This document shows, piece after piece, positions 34,959-42,971 of a stretch of 64,000 nt of DNA (positions are counted from its first letter, which is position 1; every line of letters starts with the position of its first letter). The notes under the pieces are model-generated. The model was not told the origin of the DNA. It saw nothing but the letters and a program-made list of their open reading frames with translations, and did not search any database. The position numbers and the translations under genes were made by a program. The stretch spans positions 1-64,000 of the forward strand of contig NZ_AGUF01000073.1 in assembly GCF_000236785.1 (NCBI RefSeq), written 5' to 3'. This stretch comes from Achromobacter arsenitoxydans SY8 (GTDB taxonomy: Bacteria; Pseudomonadota; Gammaproteobacteria; Burkholderiales; Burkholderiaceae_B).

Positions 34959-36232
34959 CTCTGCTTTCCTTCACCTTCATGGGGTTCCTCGTGATCGGGG
35001 TGCCGGTGGCGTTCGCCATCGGGCTGTCGTCCATCACGGCCATCATGTACGAAGACCTGCCGCTGGCGGTGGCCTTCCAGCAGATGACCTCGGGCATGAA
35101 CGCGTTTTCGTTCCTGGCCATCCCCTTCTTCATCTTCACGGGCGAACTGATGCTGTACGGCGGCATCGCCGACCGCATCGTGGCGTTCGCAAAATCGCTG
35201 GTAGGCCATGTGCGGGGCGGCCTGGGCATGTCCAACGTGGTGGCCTGCACGCTGTTCGGCGGCGTGTCGGGTTCGCCCGTGGCCGATGTGTCGGCGATGG
35301 GATCGGTGATGATCCCGATGATGAAGCGCGAGGGCTATCACGCGGACTACGCGGTGAATGTCACCACGCACGCCGCGCTGGTCGGCGCGCTGATGCCCAC
35401 CAGCCACAACATCATCATCTACACGCTGGCGGCGGGCGGCAAGGTGTCCATCGCGGCGCTGATCGCGGCCGGCGTCGTGCCCGCCCTGATCCTGACCGCG
35501 TGCAACCTGGCGGCGGCCTACTTCGTGGCGCGCAGCCGCGGCTACCCGGCAGGCACCTTCCCGGGCTGGCACATCGTGTTCCGGTCTCTGGTGGCGGCGG
35601 CGCCCGGCCTGTTCGTGGTGGTGCTGATCATCGCGGGCATTCTGAGCGGCGTCTTCACCGCGACGGAATCGGCCGCGGTGGCGGTGCTGTACGCGCTGGC
35701 GCTGACGATCTTCGTCTACCGCTCGCTGACCTGGGACCAGTTCGTGCGCGCCGCCAGCAAAGCCGTGAAGACCACGGGCGTGGTGCTGCTGCTTATCGGG
35801 ATCTCCGCCACCTTCGGCTACCTGATCAGCTTCTACGGCGTGGCCGAAAAGACCGGGCAGCTCATGGCGTCGGTGTCCACCGAACCGTGGGCGATCTTCC
35901 TGATGGTCAACATCATCCTGTTCGTGCTGGGCACGTTCCTGGACATGGCCGCCACCATCCTGATCTGCACGCCGATCTTCCTGCCGATCTGCATGCAGTA
36001 CGGCATGGGGCCGGTCCAGTTCGGCATGGTCCTGCTGCTGAACTGCGCGCTGGGGTTGAACACGCCCCCGGTCGGCACCACACAGTTCGTGGGATGCGCC
36101 ATCGGCGGCGTTTCGGTAGGCACGGTGATGCGGACCATCTGGCCGTTCTACGGCGCGCTGCTGGCGGCGCTGGCGCTGGTGACCTACGTCCCGGCGTTTT
36201 CGCTGTGGCTGCCGGGCGTGCTGCTCAACTGA
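34949..36232 (+). CDS. TRAP transporter large membrane subunit (DctM family)
   Basis: A 427-residue protein with about 12 transmembrane helices. The family motifs are present: AIPFFIFTGELMLYGGIADRI near residue 52, VVACTLFGGVSGSPVADVSAMGSV near residue 92, which contains the sodium-site glycines and serines, and LGLNTPPVGTTQFVG near residue 365. DctM carries the substrate path, driven by a sodium gradient. The start at ATG 34949 overlaps the dctQ end, a usual arrangement. It is the last gene of the uronate operon and runs eight bases into the convergent PAP2 gene. Confidence 0.94.
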   Translation: MALTLLSFTFMGFLVIGVPVAFAIGLSSITAIMYEDLPLAVAFQQMTSGMNAFSFLAIPFFIFTGELMLYGGIADRIVAFAKSLVGHVRGGLGMSNVVACTLFGGVSGSPVADVSAMGSVMIPMMKREGYHADYAVNVTTHAALVGALMPTSHNIIIYTLAAGGKVSIAALIAAGVVPALILTACNLAAAYFVARSRGYPAGTFPGWHIVFRSLVAAAPGLFVVVLIIAGILSGVFTATESAAVAVLYALALTIFVYRSLTWDQFVRAASKAVKTTGVVLLLIGISATFGYLISFYGVAEKTGQLMASVSTEPWAIFLMVNIILFVLGTFLDMAATILICTPIFLPICMQYGMGPVQFGMVLLLNCALGLNTPPVGTTQFVGCAIGGVSVGTVMRTIWPFYGALLAALALVTYVPAFSLWLPGVLLN

Positions 36233-36971
36233 GCGGCGGAACGCGGGCCGGGCCAGCAGCGGTCCGACCCGCGATCACCGGATAGAAGAACACCGCCGCC
36301 AACAGCCACATGAGGGCGGCGGACCATAGCGTCTGGCTGAGAAAATGCGCGCCCTGCAGGATGCGCACCACGGAAAACCCCAGACCGGCGGCCACGCCCA
36401 CGGCCAGCCCGCCCCAGCGCCACGCCGGCCTGCCCAGCGCCCAGCCCGCAAAGTACAGGCTCAGCATGGCGTATCCCGCTCCGGCATGGCCGCTGGGCAG
36501 GGCCCCGCCGGCGCGCGCGCGGCCCCAGGTCCACCAATGCAGCGGATACGGCGTATAGCCGCCCAGCGTGTCCAGGTCATACGGGCGCGGCAAGGTCGTG
36601 TGATGCTTGAGCTGATTGATCAGCAACTGGCCCGTCAGGCACGTGGCCGCCACCGCCAGGGCGGCGCCACGCCAGGGACGCCAGGCCGGGATGCGGTAAC
36701 TCGCCGCCGCCACGCCCGCGGCAGCCAGGCCCACGCCGATCGGCAAGGCCAGCACCACGCGATGGCCCAGCAATTCCAGCCAGCGGCTGCCATGCAGCGG
36801 GAAATCATCCCGAACCGGATCGAACAGCATGCGGGCGATTTGCAGGTCCAGCCCCGAGTCCTTTGCCCACCACGCCAGGCAAATCAGGATCAGCGTGAGG
36901 CCGACGACGTGCGTGAGGAAATACCAGACTCTCGTCGGCGCGCGCAGCGCCGGCAGCAATGGGGACGGCAT
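36225..36971 (-). CDS. PAP2-family membrane phosphatase
   Basis: A 248-residue protein with six predicted transmembrane helices. Motif 1 KHHTTLPRP (Kx6RP) is near residue 122, motif 2 LPSGHAG near residue 158, and motif 3 RILQGAHFLSQ near residue 205, where the final aspartate of the usual Rx5HxxxD is Q here. PAP2 phosphatases act on lipid phosphates such as undecaprenyl pyrophosphate, phosphatidylglycerophosphate or lipid A. The frame continues 48 codons upstream, but ATG 36971 starts at the first helix. It lies 64 bases after a two-component kinase gene on the same strand, suggesting that the pair regulates it or senses envelope stress. Confidence 0.85.
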   Translation of the reverse strand: MPSPLLPALRAPTRVWYFLTHVVGLTLILICLAWWAKDSGLDLQIARMLFDPVRDDFPLHGSRWLELLGHRVVLALPIGVGLAAAGVAAASYRIPAWRPWRGAALAVAATCLTGQLLINQLKHHTTLPRPYDLDTLGGYTPYPLHWWTWGRARAGGALPSGHAGAGYAMLSLYFAGWALGRPAWRWGGLAVGVAAGLGFSVVRILQGAHFLSQTLWSAALMWLLAAVFFYPVIAGRTAAGPARVPPLS

Positions 36972-37035
36972 GGGTCGATGAATTTGGACAGATCGGGCAA
37001 GCGGCGACTTTACGCGCCCGGCAGTCGAAAATTCG

Positions 37036-38379
37036 TCAAATTTGCGGGCGTGGCGGCTGCGAAACAGCCTCGGGTTCGAAGCGCAGCAGGAACCGCGTGC
37101 CGCGCGCCGGGCCATGCCGGGAGGACTCGACGGTCAGCGACCAGCCCTGCATGTCGCAAACGCGCTTGGCGATGGCCAGGCCCAGCCCGCGGGCCGTTTC
37201 ATCGCCGCCCGCCGTGTTCGAATCGCGCAGGCGGCCGCTGAAATAACGCCGAAACAGGAATGGCAGATCGCTGGCGTCGATGCCCTTGCCGTCGTCGCGC
37301 AGTTCCAGCGCCCCACGGTCGTCCAGCGAGGCCGTGAGGGTGGCCGGGGCGGCGTGCTCGACCGCGTTGCGGACCAGGTTGCGCAGGACCGTCAGCAGGG
37401 CATAACGGTCCAGCGTCAGCACATGCGCCTCAGGAATGCGGTTGTCGAAGCGCAGGTCCGCCATCCGGGCCTGGGCGGCATGGCCGCGCCACGCGTCTTC
37501 CATGCATTCGGCGATGTCCACGGGCTCCGACGCGCGGAGCTGGTCGCGGGCCATGGCGCGCGCGCTTTCCAGGCTGACGATGACATCGTCCACGTTGTCG
37601 ACCACCCGGGTCAAGCGCTGCTGCTGGTCCGGCGTCAGCGACTGCGTCAGCAGCATCAGTTCGCTGTCGGAGCGAATCGCCGCCAGGGGCGTGCGCACCT
37701 CGTGGCTGAGATTGCCGGCGAATTCCCGTTCGCGGGCAATCGAGCGGTCCACCTGGTTCTGCACGCGGTTGAAGGCCTCGATCAACCGGCCGGCCTCGTC
37801 GTCCCGCGTAACCGCCATATCGGGCGATCCGGGCGCCCAGGTCGCCAGGCGATCGGTCAGATCCAGCAGCGGGCCGACGGCCACCGCCGCCACGCGCCGC
37901 GACAGCGCGTAGGCCCCCACCACGCAGATGGCGCCAACACCCAGCACGATCAGTCCGAAATCGTGCACGCGCTCTTCGTTGTCAGTCGCGTCGTACAGCA
38001 GATACACCCTGCCGCGGCCGGTTTCGGCCACCATCACGTGCCAGGTGTACGCGCCCGGCTCGATCAGATGCAGGCCGTTTTCCAGCGGCAGCAGTTCCGC
38101 CGGCATGCCCGCGGGCGGCTGCCCGTCCACGCTCAGCCAGGCGCGCATGGAGCCGCCGAGTTCGCGCGCGCCGTGGCGCGGCAGGAACTCGTCGCTGCTG
38201 CGCGCGTGCTGCACCAGGCGATCCATCTCGGTGTTGAGGATGTCGTTGACCAGATCGTCCTCCATCTGGTCGAACGTCAGGTAGGCAAGCAGGGCAAGCG
38301 CCGTGACGAACAGCGCCACCGTCCCGGTAAGCGCCCAGACAACGCGCTGGGTCAGCGTGCCGGAGGCGGCGCGAGTCAT
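37036..38379 (-). CDS. Two-component sensor histidine kinase
   Basis: A 447-residue kinase with a first transmembrane helix (about residues 14-35), a periplasmic sensor of about 100 residues, a second helix (about 140-160), HAMP, and a dimerisation domain with NLSHEVRTPLAAI near residue 230 (phosphorylated His). The ATPase domain has LRNLVRNAVEHA (N box), DDGKGI and ARGLGLAI (G boxes). It is complete. The start overlaps the regulator stop (ATGA). The periplasmic part has no recognised ligand fold. With a PAP2 phosphatase next, an envelope or lipid signal is plausible. Confidence 0.93.
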   Translation of the reverse strand: MTRAASGTLTQRVVWALTGTVALFVTALALLAYLTFDQMEDDLVNDILNTEMDRLVQHARSSDEFLPRHGARELGGSMRAWLSVDGQPPAGMPAELLPLENGLHLIEPGAYTWHVMVAETGRGRVYLLYDATDNEERVHDFGLIVLGVGAICVVGAYALSRRVAAVAVGPLLDLTDRLATWAPGSPDMAVTRDDEAGRLIEAFNRVQNQVDRSIAREREFAGNLSHEVRTPLAAIRSDSELMLLTQSLTPDQQQRLTRVVDNVDDVIVSLESARAMARDQLRASEPVDIAECMEDAWRGHAAQARMADLRFDNRIPEAHVLTLDRYALLTVLRNLVRNAVEHAAPATLTASLDDRGALELRDDGKGIDASDLPFLFRRYFSGRLRDSNTAGGDETARGLGLAIAKRVCDMQGWSLTVESSRHGPARGTRFLLRFEPEAVSQPPRPQI

Positions 38380-39089
38380 GCCGCCGTCCCGGGCAATGCC
38401 AGGCGCCAGCCCGTGCCATGCACAGTTTCGATGCCGTCGAAACCCGCATCGGCCAGCGCGCGCCGCAGCAGATGGACCTGGCTGCGCAGCGCGTCGGACG
38501 ACGGCGGCTCGTTGCCCCAAAGCACCGATTCCAGTTCTTCCCGCGACACGACGCGGCCGGGGTCGCGCAGCAGGACTTCCATGATGATGCCGGCCTTGCG
38601 CGTCAGGTGGACGGGGGCTCCGTTGACGGAGACCGCGCGGCTGCGGGTGTCGTATTGCAGCGGACCGAAGACGCGCACGGAATCGACCGTGGAACCCTTG
38701 GCGCGCTGGATCAGCGCCAGCAGCCGGGCTTCGACCTCGAGCAGGGCAAACGGCTTGGTGAGGTAGTCGTCGGCGCCATGCGAAAACCCCGCCAACTTGT
38801 CTTCCAGGCTGTCGCGGGCGGTCAGCATCAGCACCGGGACGTCCAGCCGCCGTTCGGTGCGCATAGCGTGAAGCACCGCGTTGCCGTCCATGCCGGGCAG
38901 CCCGATGTCCAGCAGGACAGCGTCGAAGCGCTGCTCCTGCAGGCGCTGCAAAGCCGCCTGCCCGCTGTAGGCTGCGTCCGGGAGAAAGCCGCGCGCCTCC
39001 AGGAAGCTGTACAGGTTGCCGGCAATGATGTGGTCGTCTTCGACGATCAGCACCCGGTGATGCGCGCCTGCTGCCGGACTCGCTGACAT
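38376..39089 (-). CDS. OmpR-family response regulator
   Basis: A 237-residue regulator with a receiver domain (VLIVEDDHI acidic pair, phospho-Asp in LLDIGLPGMDG near residue 60, TLT-like LMLTARD and KPF lysine) and a C-terminal winged helix with the transactivation loop region and VHGTGWRL near the end. I chose ATG 39089; a GTG at 39110 adds seven residues. It overlaps the kinase gene by four bases and lies shortly after the FAD-linked dehydrogenase gene on the same strand, so all may be co-transcribed. The target genes are unknown; the downstream PAP2 gene is a candidate. Confidence 0.93.
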   Translation of the reverse strand: MSASPAAGAHHRVLIVEDDHIIAGNLYSFLEARGFLPDAAYSGQAALQRLQEQRFDAVLLDIGLPGMDGNAVLHAMRTERRLDVPVLMLTARDSLEDKLAGFSHGADDYLTKPFALLEVEARLLALIQRAKGSTVDSVRVFGPLQYDTRSRAVSVNGAPVHLTRKAGIIMEVLLRDPGRVVSREELESVLWGNEPPSSDALRSQVHLLRRALADAGFDGIETVHGTGWRLALPGTAA

Positions 39090-39116
39090 GATCGTGGATT
39101 CCTGGGACACAGGCGG

Positions 39117-40532
39117 CTATGCCTGCAGCACTTTGCCGGGATTCATGAGCCCTTGAGGATCCAGCGCGCGCTTGATCTTGCGCATCAGCGCCAGCTCGAC
39201 GGGACTCTTGTAGCGGGGCAGTTCATCGCGCTTGAGCTGGCCCACGCCGTGCTCGGCGCTGATGGAGCCCTGGTGCGCGTGCACGCTGTCGTGCACCACG
39301 CCGTAGATTTCGCTCTGCAGCGCCAGCAGCTCGGCCTCGGTCTGGCCGGGCGCGTTGGCGACGTTGTAGTGCAGGTTGCCATCGCCCAGGTGGCCGAAGA
39401 TCACGTGGCGCACGCCGGGAAAACGCGCCTGCAGCAGAGCGTTGGTCTTGTGCACATAGCCCGCGATCGACGAAATGGGGATCGACACGTCATGCTTTAC
39501 CGATTTGCCCAGCTCGGCTTCCGCCAGCGGGATGCTTTCGCGCAGGTGCCACAGCGCCTTGCTCTGCGCGACGTTGGCGGCGATGGCGGCGTCATTCACC
39601 AGGCCGGCCTCGATGGCGTCGCCCAGCACGGCCTCGAAGCGCTCGCGCGCATGCGTCTCGCTTTCGCTGTCGGACAATTCGAGCAAGGCGAACCACGGCG
39701 ATGCGGCGGATTCGCCTTCGAACGGCAGACGTTGCTGCGGGAACAGCCGCACGACCGCCTGCAGGCAGGCGCCGCTCATGAGTTCAAAGCCGGTCAGCGA
39801 TGCGCCAAAGCCGGAGCGGGCGCGCGACAGCACCTCGACGGCGTCGTCGATGCTGTCCAGCGTCAGAAGCGCCGTACACGATGCGACGGGCCGCGGATAG
39901 AGTTTCAGCGTGGCGGCGGTGATGATGCCCAGCGTGCCTTCGCTGCCGATGTACAGGTCGCGCAGGTCGTAGCCGGTGTTGTCCTTGCGCAGGCCGCGCA
40001 GGCCGTCCCAGATCTCGCCTTCCGCGGTCACCACTTCCAGGCCCAGCGTAAGGTCCCGGGTATTGCCGTAGCGCAGCACCTGCGTTCCGCCGGCGTTGGT
40101 GGCCAGGTTGCCGCCGATGGTGCAGCTGCCTTCGGCGGCCAGGCTCAGCGGGAACAGCCGGTTTGCCGCCGCAGCGGCCTCCTGCACGGCCTGCAGGACG
40201 CAGCCGGCCTCAACGGTGATGGTGTCGTTGTCGGTATCCAGCGCGCGCACGGCGGTCAGCCTGGCCGTGGACAAGACCACCGCCGTCCCCGAATCGTCCG
40301 GGGTGGCTCCGCCGCACAGGCCGGTATTGCCCCCTTGCGGCACCACGGGCACGCCATGGCGCGCGCAGAGCTTCACCGCCTCCGCGACCTCGGAGGTCGA
40401 GCCCGGACGTATCACCGCCAGCGCAGCGCCGCGATAGCGGCGGCGCCAATCCTGCACGTAGGTGTCGGCATCGGCGCCGGTCAGGACGTTGGGGACGCCC
40501 AGGAGGGACTGTAGATCGCTCAGCAAGGTCAT
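39117..40532 (-). CDS. FAD-linked 2-hydroxyacid dehydrogenase (GlcD/Dld-like)
   Basis: A 471-residue flavoprotein of the vanillyl-alcohol-oxidase/PCMH family. The FAD domain has VVPQGGNTGLCGGATP near residue 65, SCTIGGNLATNAGGTQVLRYGNTRDL near residue 140 (split by my reading, key Gly/Asn residues present), and GSEGTLGIITAATLKL near residue 205. The C-terminal domain has FGHLGDGNLHYN near residue 378 and ISAEHGVG near residue 425, typical of D-lactate, D-2-hydroxyglutarate and glycolate dehydrogenases. Substrate cannot be told apart from sequence alone. I set the start at ATG 40532; the frame opens 15 codons earlier. A degenerate biotin-carboxylase-like gene lies just upstream. Confidence 0.88.
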   Translation of the reverse strand: MTLLSDLQSLLGVPNVLTGADADTYVQDWRRRYRGAALAVIRPGSTSEVAEAVKLCARHGVPVVPQGGNTGLCGGATPDDSGTAVVLSTARLTAVRALDTDNDTITVEAGCVLQAVQEAAAAANRLFPLSLAAEGSCTIGGNLATNAGGTQVLRYGNTRDLTLGLEVVTAEGEIWDGLRGLRKDNTGYDLRDLYIGSEGTLGIITAATLKLYPRPVASCTALLTLDSIDDAVEVLSRARSGFGASLTGFELMSGACLQAVVRLFPQQRLPFEGESAASPWFALLELSDSESETHARERFEAVLGDAIEAGLVNDAAIAANVAQSKALWHLRESIPLAEAELGKSVKHDVSIPISSIAGYVHKTNALLQARFPGVRHVIFGHLGDGNLHYNVANAPGQTEAELLALQSEIYGVVHDSVHAHQGSISAEHGVGQLKRDELPRYKSPVELALMRKIKRALDPQGLMNPGKVLQA

Positions 40533-40633
40533 GGAAGCCGCACAAGGAAGGCCGGGCCGCGCCCGGACGCTGTTCAAGGGATGTGCGGGCTATTGTAGGG
40601 GCTGCGCGCCCGGGGCCGAAGCCCCTGCGCCCA

Positions 40634-41266
40634 TCAGCCGACCGCCTGGTCCAGCCGCCTGCCTGTCATGCCCGAGCAGAACGCCCGGGACGCGATGCGG
40701 TTCATCAGGAAGGCCCGGTCGACCCCCGCGGGGCCGGGCAGTTCGGACAGCGCGCGATAGGCTCGGCGCAATACCTCGCCGCGCGTCGCGCCGCAGACCA
40801 TGAGATGGATGCTCGGCAGGCGGCGGTCGCCGCAGCCGTCGATGCGCACTTCCAGCACGTGGGCTGCCAGGGGTTCCGGTTCCGCCATTGGCGCCGTCTG
40901 GGCGTGGGCCTGCGCCTGGGCATTGATGACGCGGAAGACGCCGCTGCGGTCGTCCAGCGAGAAGGACACGGTGCCCGCGCCCTGCCAGCCGCGGTCGCGC
41001 GCCACACCGGCGGCCACCGTGCGCAACGCCTTTTCGAGCGAAGAAGCCAGGTGCGGCGCCGGGCATTCCGCGATGAGAACCCGCGCGTCCCGCCACACGC
41101 TGTGCTCCCAGGCGCGGCCAGTGGCCTGTATTCCGTCCGCGCCCGCCGATACGTGGATGTCCAGCCGACGCTCGCGGCCAGCCGCCGGCCCGGCAAAGTC
41201 CGTGGGTGGCCCCCGCCTGCTGGTGGCGCCGCCCGATGACATGACTGTGGATACTTTGGCGCCCAT
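40634..41266 (-). CDS. Degenerate biotin-carboxylase-like protein
   Basis: A 210-residue protein aligning by eye with the second half of biotin carboxylase. RRLDIHVSAGADGIQATG matches the ARHIEVQVxGD segment, AECPAPHL matches EEAPAPxL, GAGTVSFSLDD matches GAGTVEFLLD, and VCGATRGEVLRRAYRAL with FLMNRI matches the C-terminal BC domain. Catalytic residues are changed: the TVEF glutamate is Ser, the MEMN glutamate is Val, the following Arg is Gln, and the QVEH glutamate is His, with only the Asn and Gln retained. It lacks the N-terminal half including the ATP P-loop. A strong AGGAGG precedes the ATG at 41266, so it appears translated. It is first in line before the dehydrogenase, regulator, kinase and PAP2 genes. 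Function unknown. Confidence 0.7.
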   Translation of the reverse strand: MGAKVSTVMSSGGATSRRGPPTDFAGPAAGRERRLDIHVSAGADGIQATGRAWEHSVWRDARVLIAECPAPHLASSLEKALRTVAAGVARDRGWQGAGTVSFSLDDRSGVFRVINAQAQAHAQTAPMAEPEPLAAHVLEVRIDGCGDRRLPSIHLMVCGATRGEVLRRAYRALSELPGPAGVDRAFLMNRIASRAFCSGMTGRRLDQAVG

Positions 41267-41572
41267 GGCCCCTCCTGGTCTTTCTGCTTGCATGGCAAGC
41301 GTATCACCTTCAGGTGACGAGCAACTTTTGTGCCATGCGAACCACCCTGGGACGGCCCTTGCGGGCCGCCCCGGGCCTGCACCGTAATCAGGCTTCGGCG
41401 CACCAATGCGGGGCATCGGCACACCGGGAAAACGCCCTACTCCGCCCGAAGGATGAAGCCCCCTGCGCCGATGGGGGATAATTCTGGTTTGACCCTTGCC
41501 ATAGCGGCTTTGGAGTACGGGTTTTCCATTAACCCGGCCAAATCCGCGCTGTCCCCCTAACAAGGAATCGTC
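41267..41572. other. Divergent intergenic region with inverted repeats
   Basis: No gene found. It should hold the promoters of the biotin-carboxylase-like gene and of pgm. It contains TCACCT-TC-AGGTGA (41304-41317, perfect 6-2-6), GCTTGC-ATG-GCAAGC (41286-41300 region), a 10-bp hairpin GGGACGGCCC/GGGCCGCCCC with one mismatch (41349-41372), and CGGGTT/AACCCG (41518-41536) just before pgm. The first is the best operator candidate. Confidence 0.5.
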
Positions 41573-42964
41573 GTGGGCAACAATACTCAATTTCCGGCCT
41601 CGGTTTTCAAGGCGTATGACATCCGCGGCACTGTGCCGGACCTGATTGATGCCGCCTTCGCCCGCGCGCTGGGCGTGGCGCTGGCCGCCCGCGCCCGCGC
41701 GGAAGGCGTGCAGACGCTGGTGGTGGGCCGCGACGGCCGCCTCAGCAGCGAAATGCTCTCGGTCGCCTTGCAGGAAGGCATGATCGAAGGCGGCGTGGAC
41801 ACGCTGGACGTCGGCATGGTGCCGACGCCGCTCGTCTACTTTGCCGCCAACATCATGCAGACCGGCTCGGGCGTGGCAATCACCGGCAGCCACAATCCGC
41901 CGAAGTACAACGGCTTCAAGATGATGATGGGTGGCCGTGCGCTGTACGGCGACGACGTGCAGGCGCTGGCCCAAGCCATGAACGGCGCGCAGCCCGCCCC
42001 TGCGGCGGCGCCGGGCACGCGCCGCCAGCTCGACCTGGCGGACGCCTACGTCGCCCGGGTCGCCTCCGGCGTCAAGCTCGCCCGCCCCATGAAGATCGCC
42101 ATCGACTGCGGCAACGGCGTGGCCGGCGCCGTCGCGCCGCAGCTGTTCCGCGCGCTGGGCTGCGAAGTCGACGAACTGTTCTGCGAGGTGGACGGCACGT
42201 TCCCCAATCACCACCCCGACCCCGCGGAACCCAAGAACCTGCAGGACCTGATCAAGCACGTCGCCGAAAGCGACTGCGAACTCGGCCTGGCCTTCGACGG
42301 CGATGGCGACCGCCTGGGCGTGGTCACGAAGTCCGGCCAGATCATCTGGCCCGACCGGCAGCTCGTGCTCTTCGCCCGCGACGTGCTCGAACGCAACCCC
42401 GGCGCCACCATCATCTATGACGTCAAGTGCAGCCGCCACGTCGGCCTGTCGGTCGAAGCCGCCGGCGGCGCCGCCCTGATGTGGAAAACGGGCCATTCGC
42501 TGGTCAAGGCCAAGCTGGCCGAAACCGGAGCCCCCCTGGCCGGCGAGATGAGCGGCCACATCTTCTTCAAGGAACGCTGGTACGGCTTCGACGACGGCCT
42601 CTACACGGGCGCCCGCCTGCTGGAAATCGTGTCGCGCTTCGCCGATGCGTGCGCCCCTCTGGAAGCCCTGCCCCAGGACGTCTCCACGCCGGAACTCAAG
42701 CTCGAAATGGAAGAAGGCCAGCCGTTCGCGCTGGTCAAGGCCTTGCAGGACCAGGGCCAGTTCCCCGACGCCAAGCGGGTGATCACCATCGACGGCGTGC
42801 GCGCCGAATACGCCGACGGCTTCGGGCTGGCGCGGCCGTCGAACACCACGCCCGTCGTCGTGCTGCGCTTCGAAGCGCAGTCCGCGCAGGCGCTGGAACG
42901 CATCCAGGCCGATTTCCGGCGAGAACTGAGCAAACTCGCACCGAACGCCACGCTGCCTTTCTGA
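41573..42964 (+). CDS. Phosphomannomutase/phosphoglucomutase
   Basis: A 463-residue alpha-D-phosphohexomutase (AlgC/ManB type) interconverting hexose 1- and 6-phosphates. It shows FKAYDIRGTVPD near residue 12, the phosphoserine loop TGSHNPPKYNG near residue 102, metal-binding DGDGDR near residue 242, the sugar-binding loop GEMSGH near residue 325, and the phosphate-binding RPSNTTP near residue 420. All four active-site loops are present. It starts at GTG 41573 with AAGGAA upstream. pgi follows after seven bases. Together they feed glucose-1-P or mannose-1-P to the glycan locus. Confidence 0.95.
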   Translation: MGNNTQFPASVFKAYDIRGTVPDLIDAAFARALGVALAARARAEGVQTLVVGRDGRLSSEMLSVALQEGMIEGGVDTLDVGMVPTPLVYFAANIMQTGSGVAITGSHNPPKYNGFKMMMGGRALYGDDVQALAQAMNGAQPAPAAAPGTRRQLDLADAYVARVASGVKLARPMKIAIDCGNGVAGAVAPQLFRALGCEVDELFCEVDGTFPNHHPDPAEPKNLQDLIKHVAESDCELGLAFDGDGDRLGVVTKSGQIIWPDRQLVLFARDVLERNPGATIIYDVKCSRHVGLSVEAAGGAALMWKTGHSLVKAKLAETGAPLAGEMSGHIFFKERWYGFDDGLYTGARLLEIVSRFADACAPLEALPQDVSTPELKLEMEEGQPFALVKALQDQGQFPDAKRVITIDGVRAEYADGFGLARPSNTTPVVVLRFEAQSAQALERIQADFRRELSKLAPNATLPF

Positions 42965-42971
42965 TCCGTCC

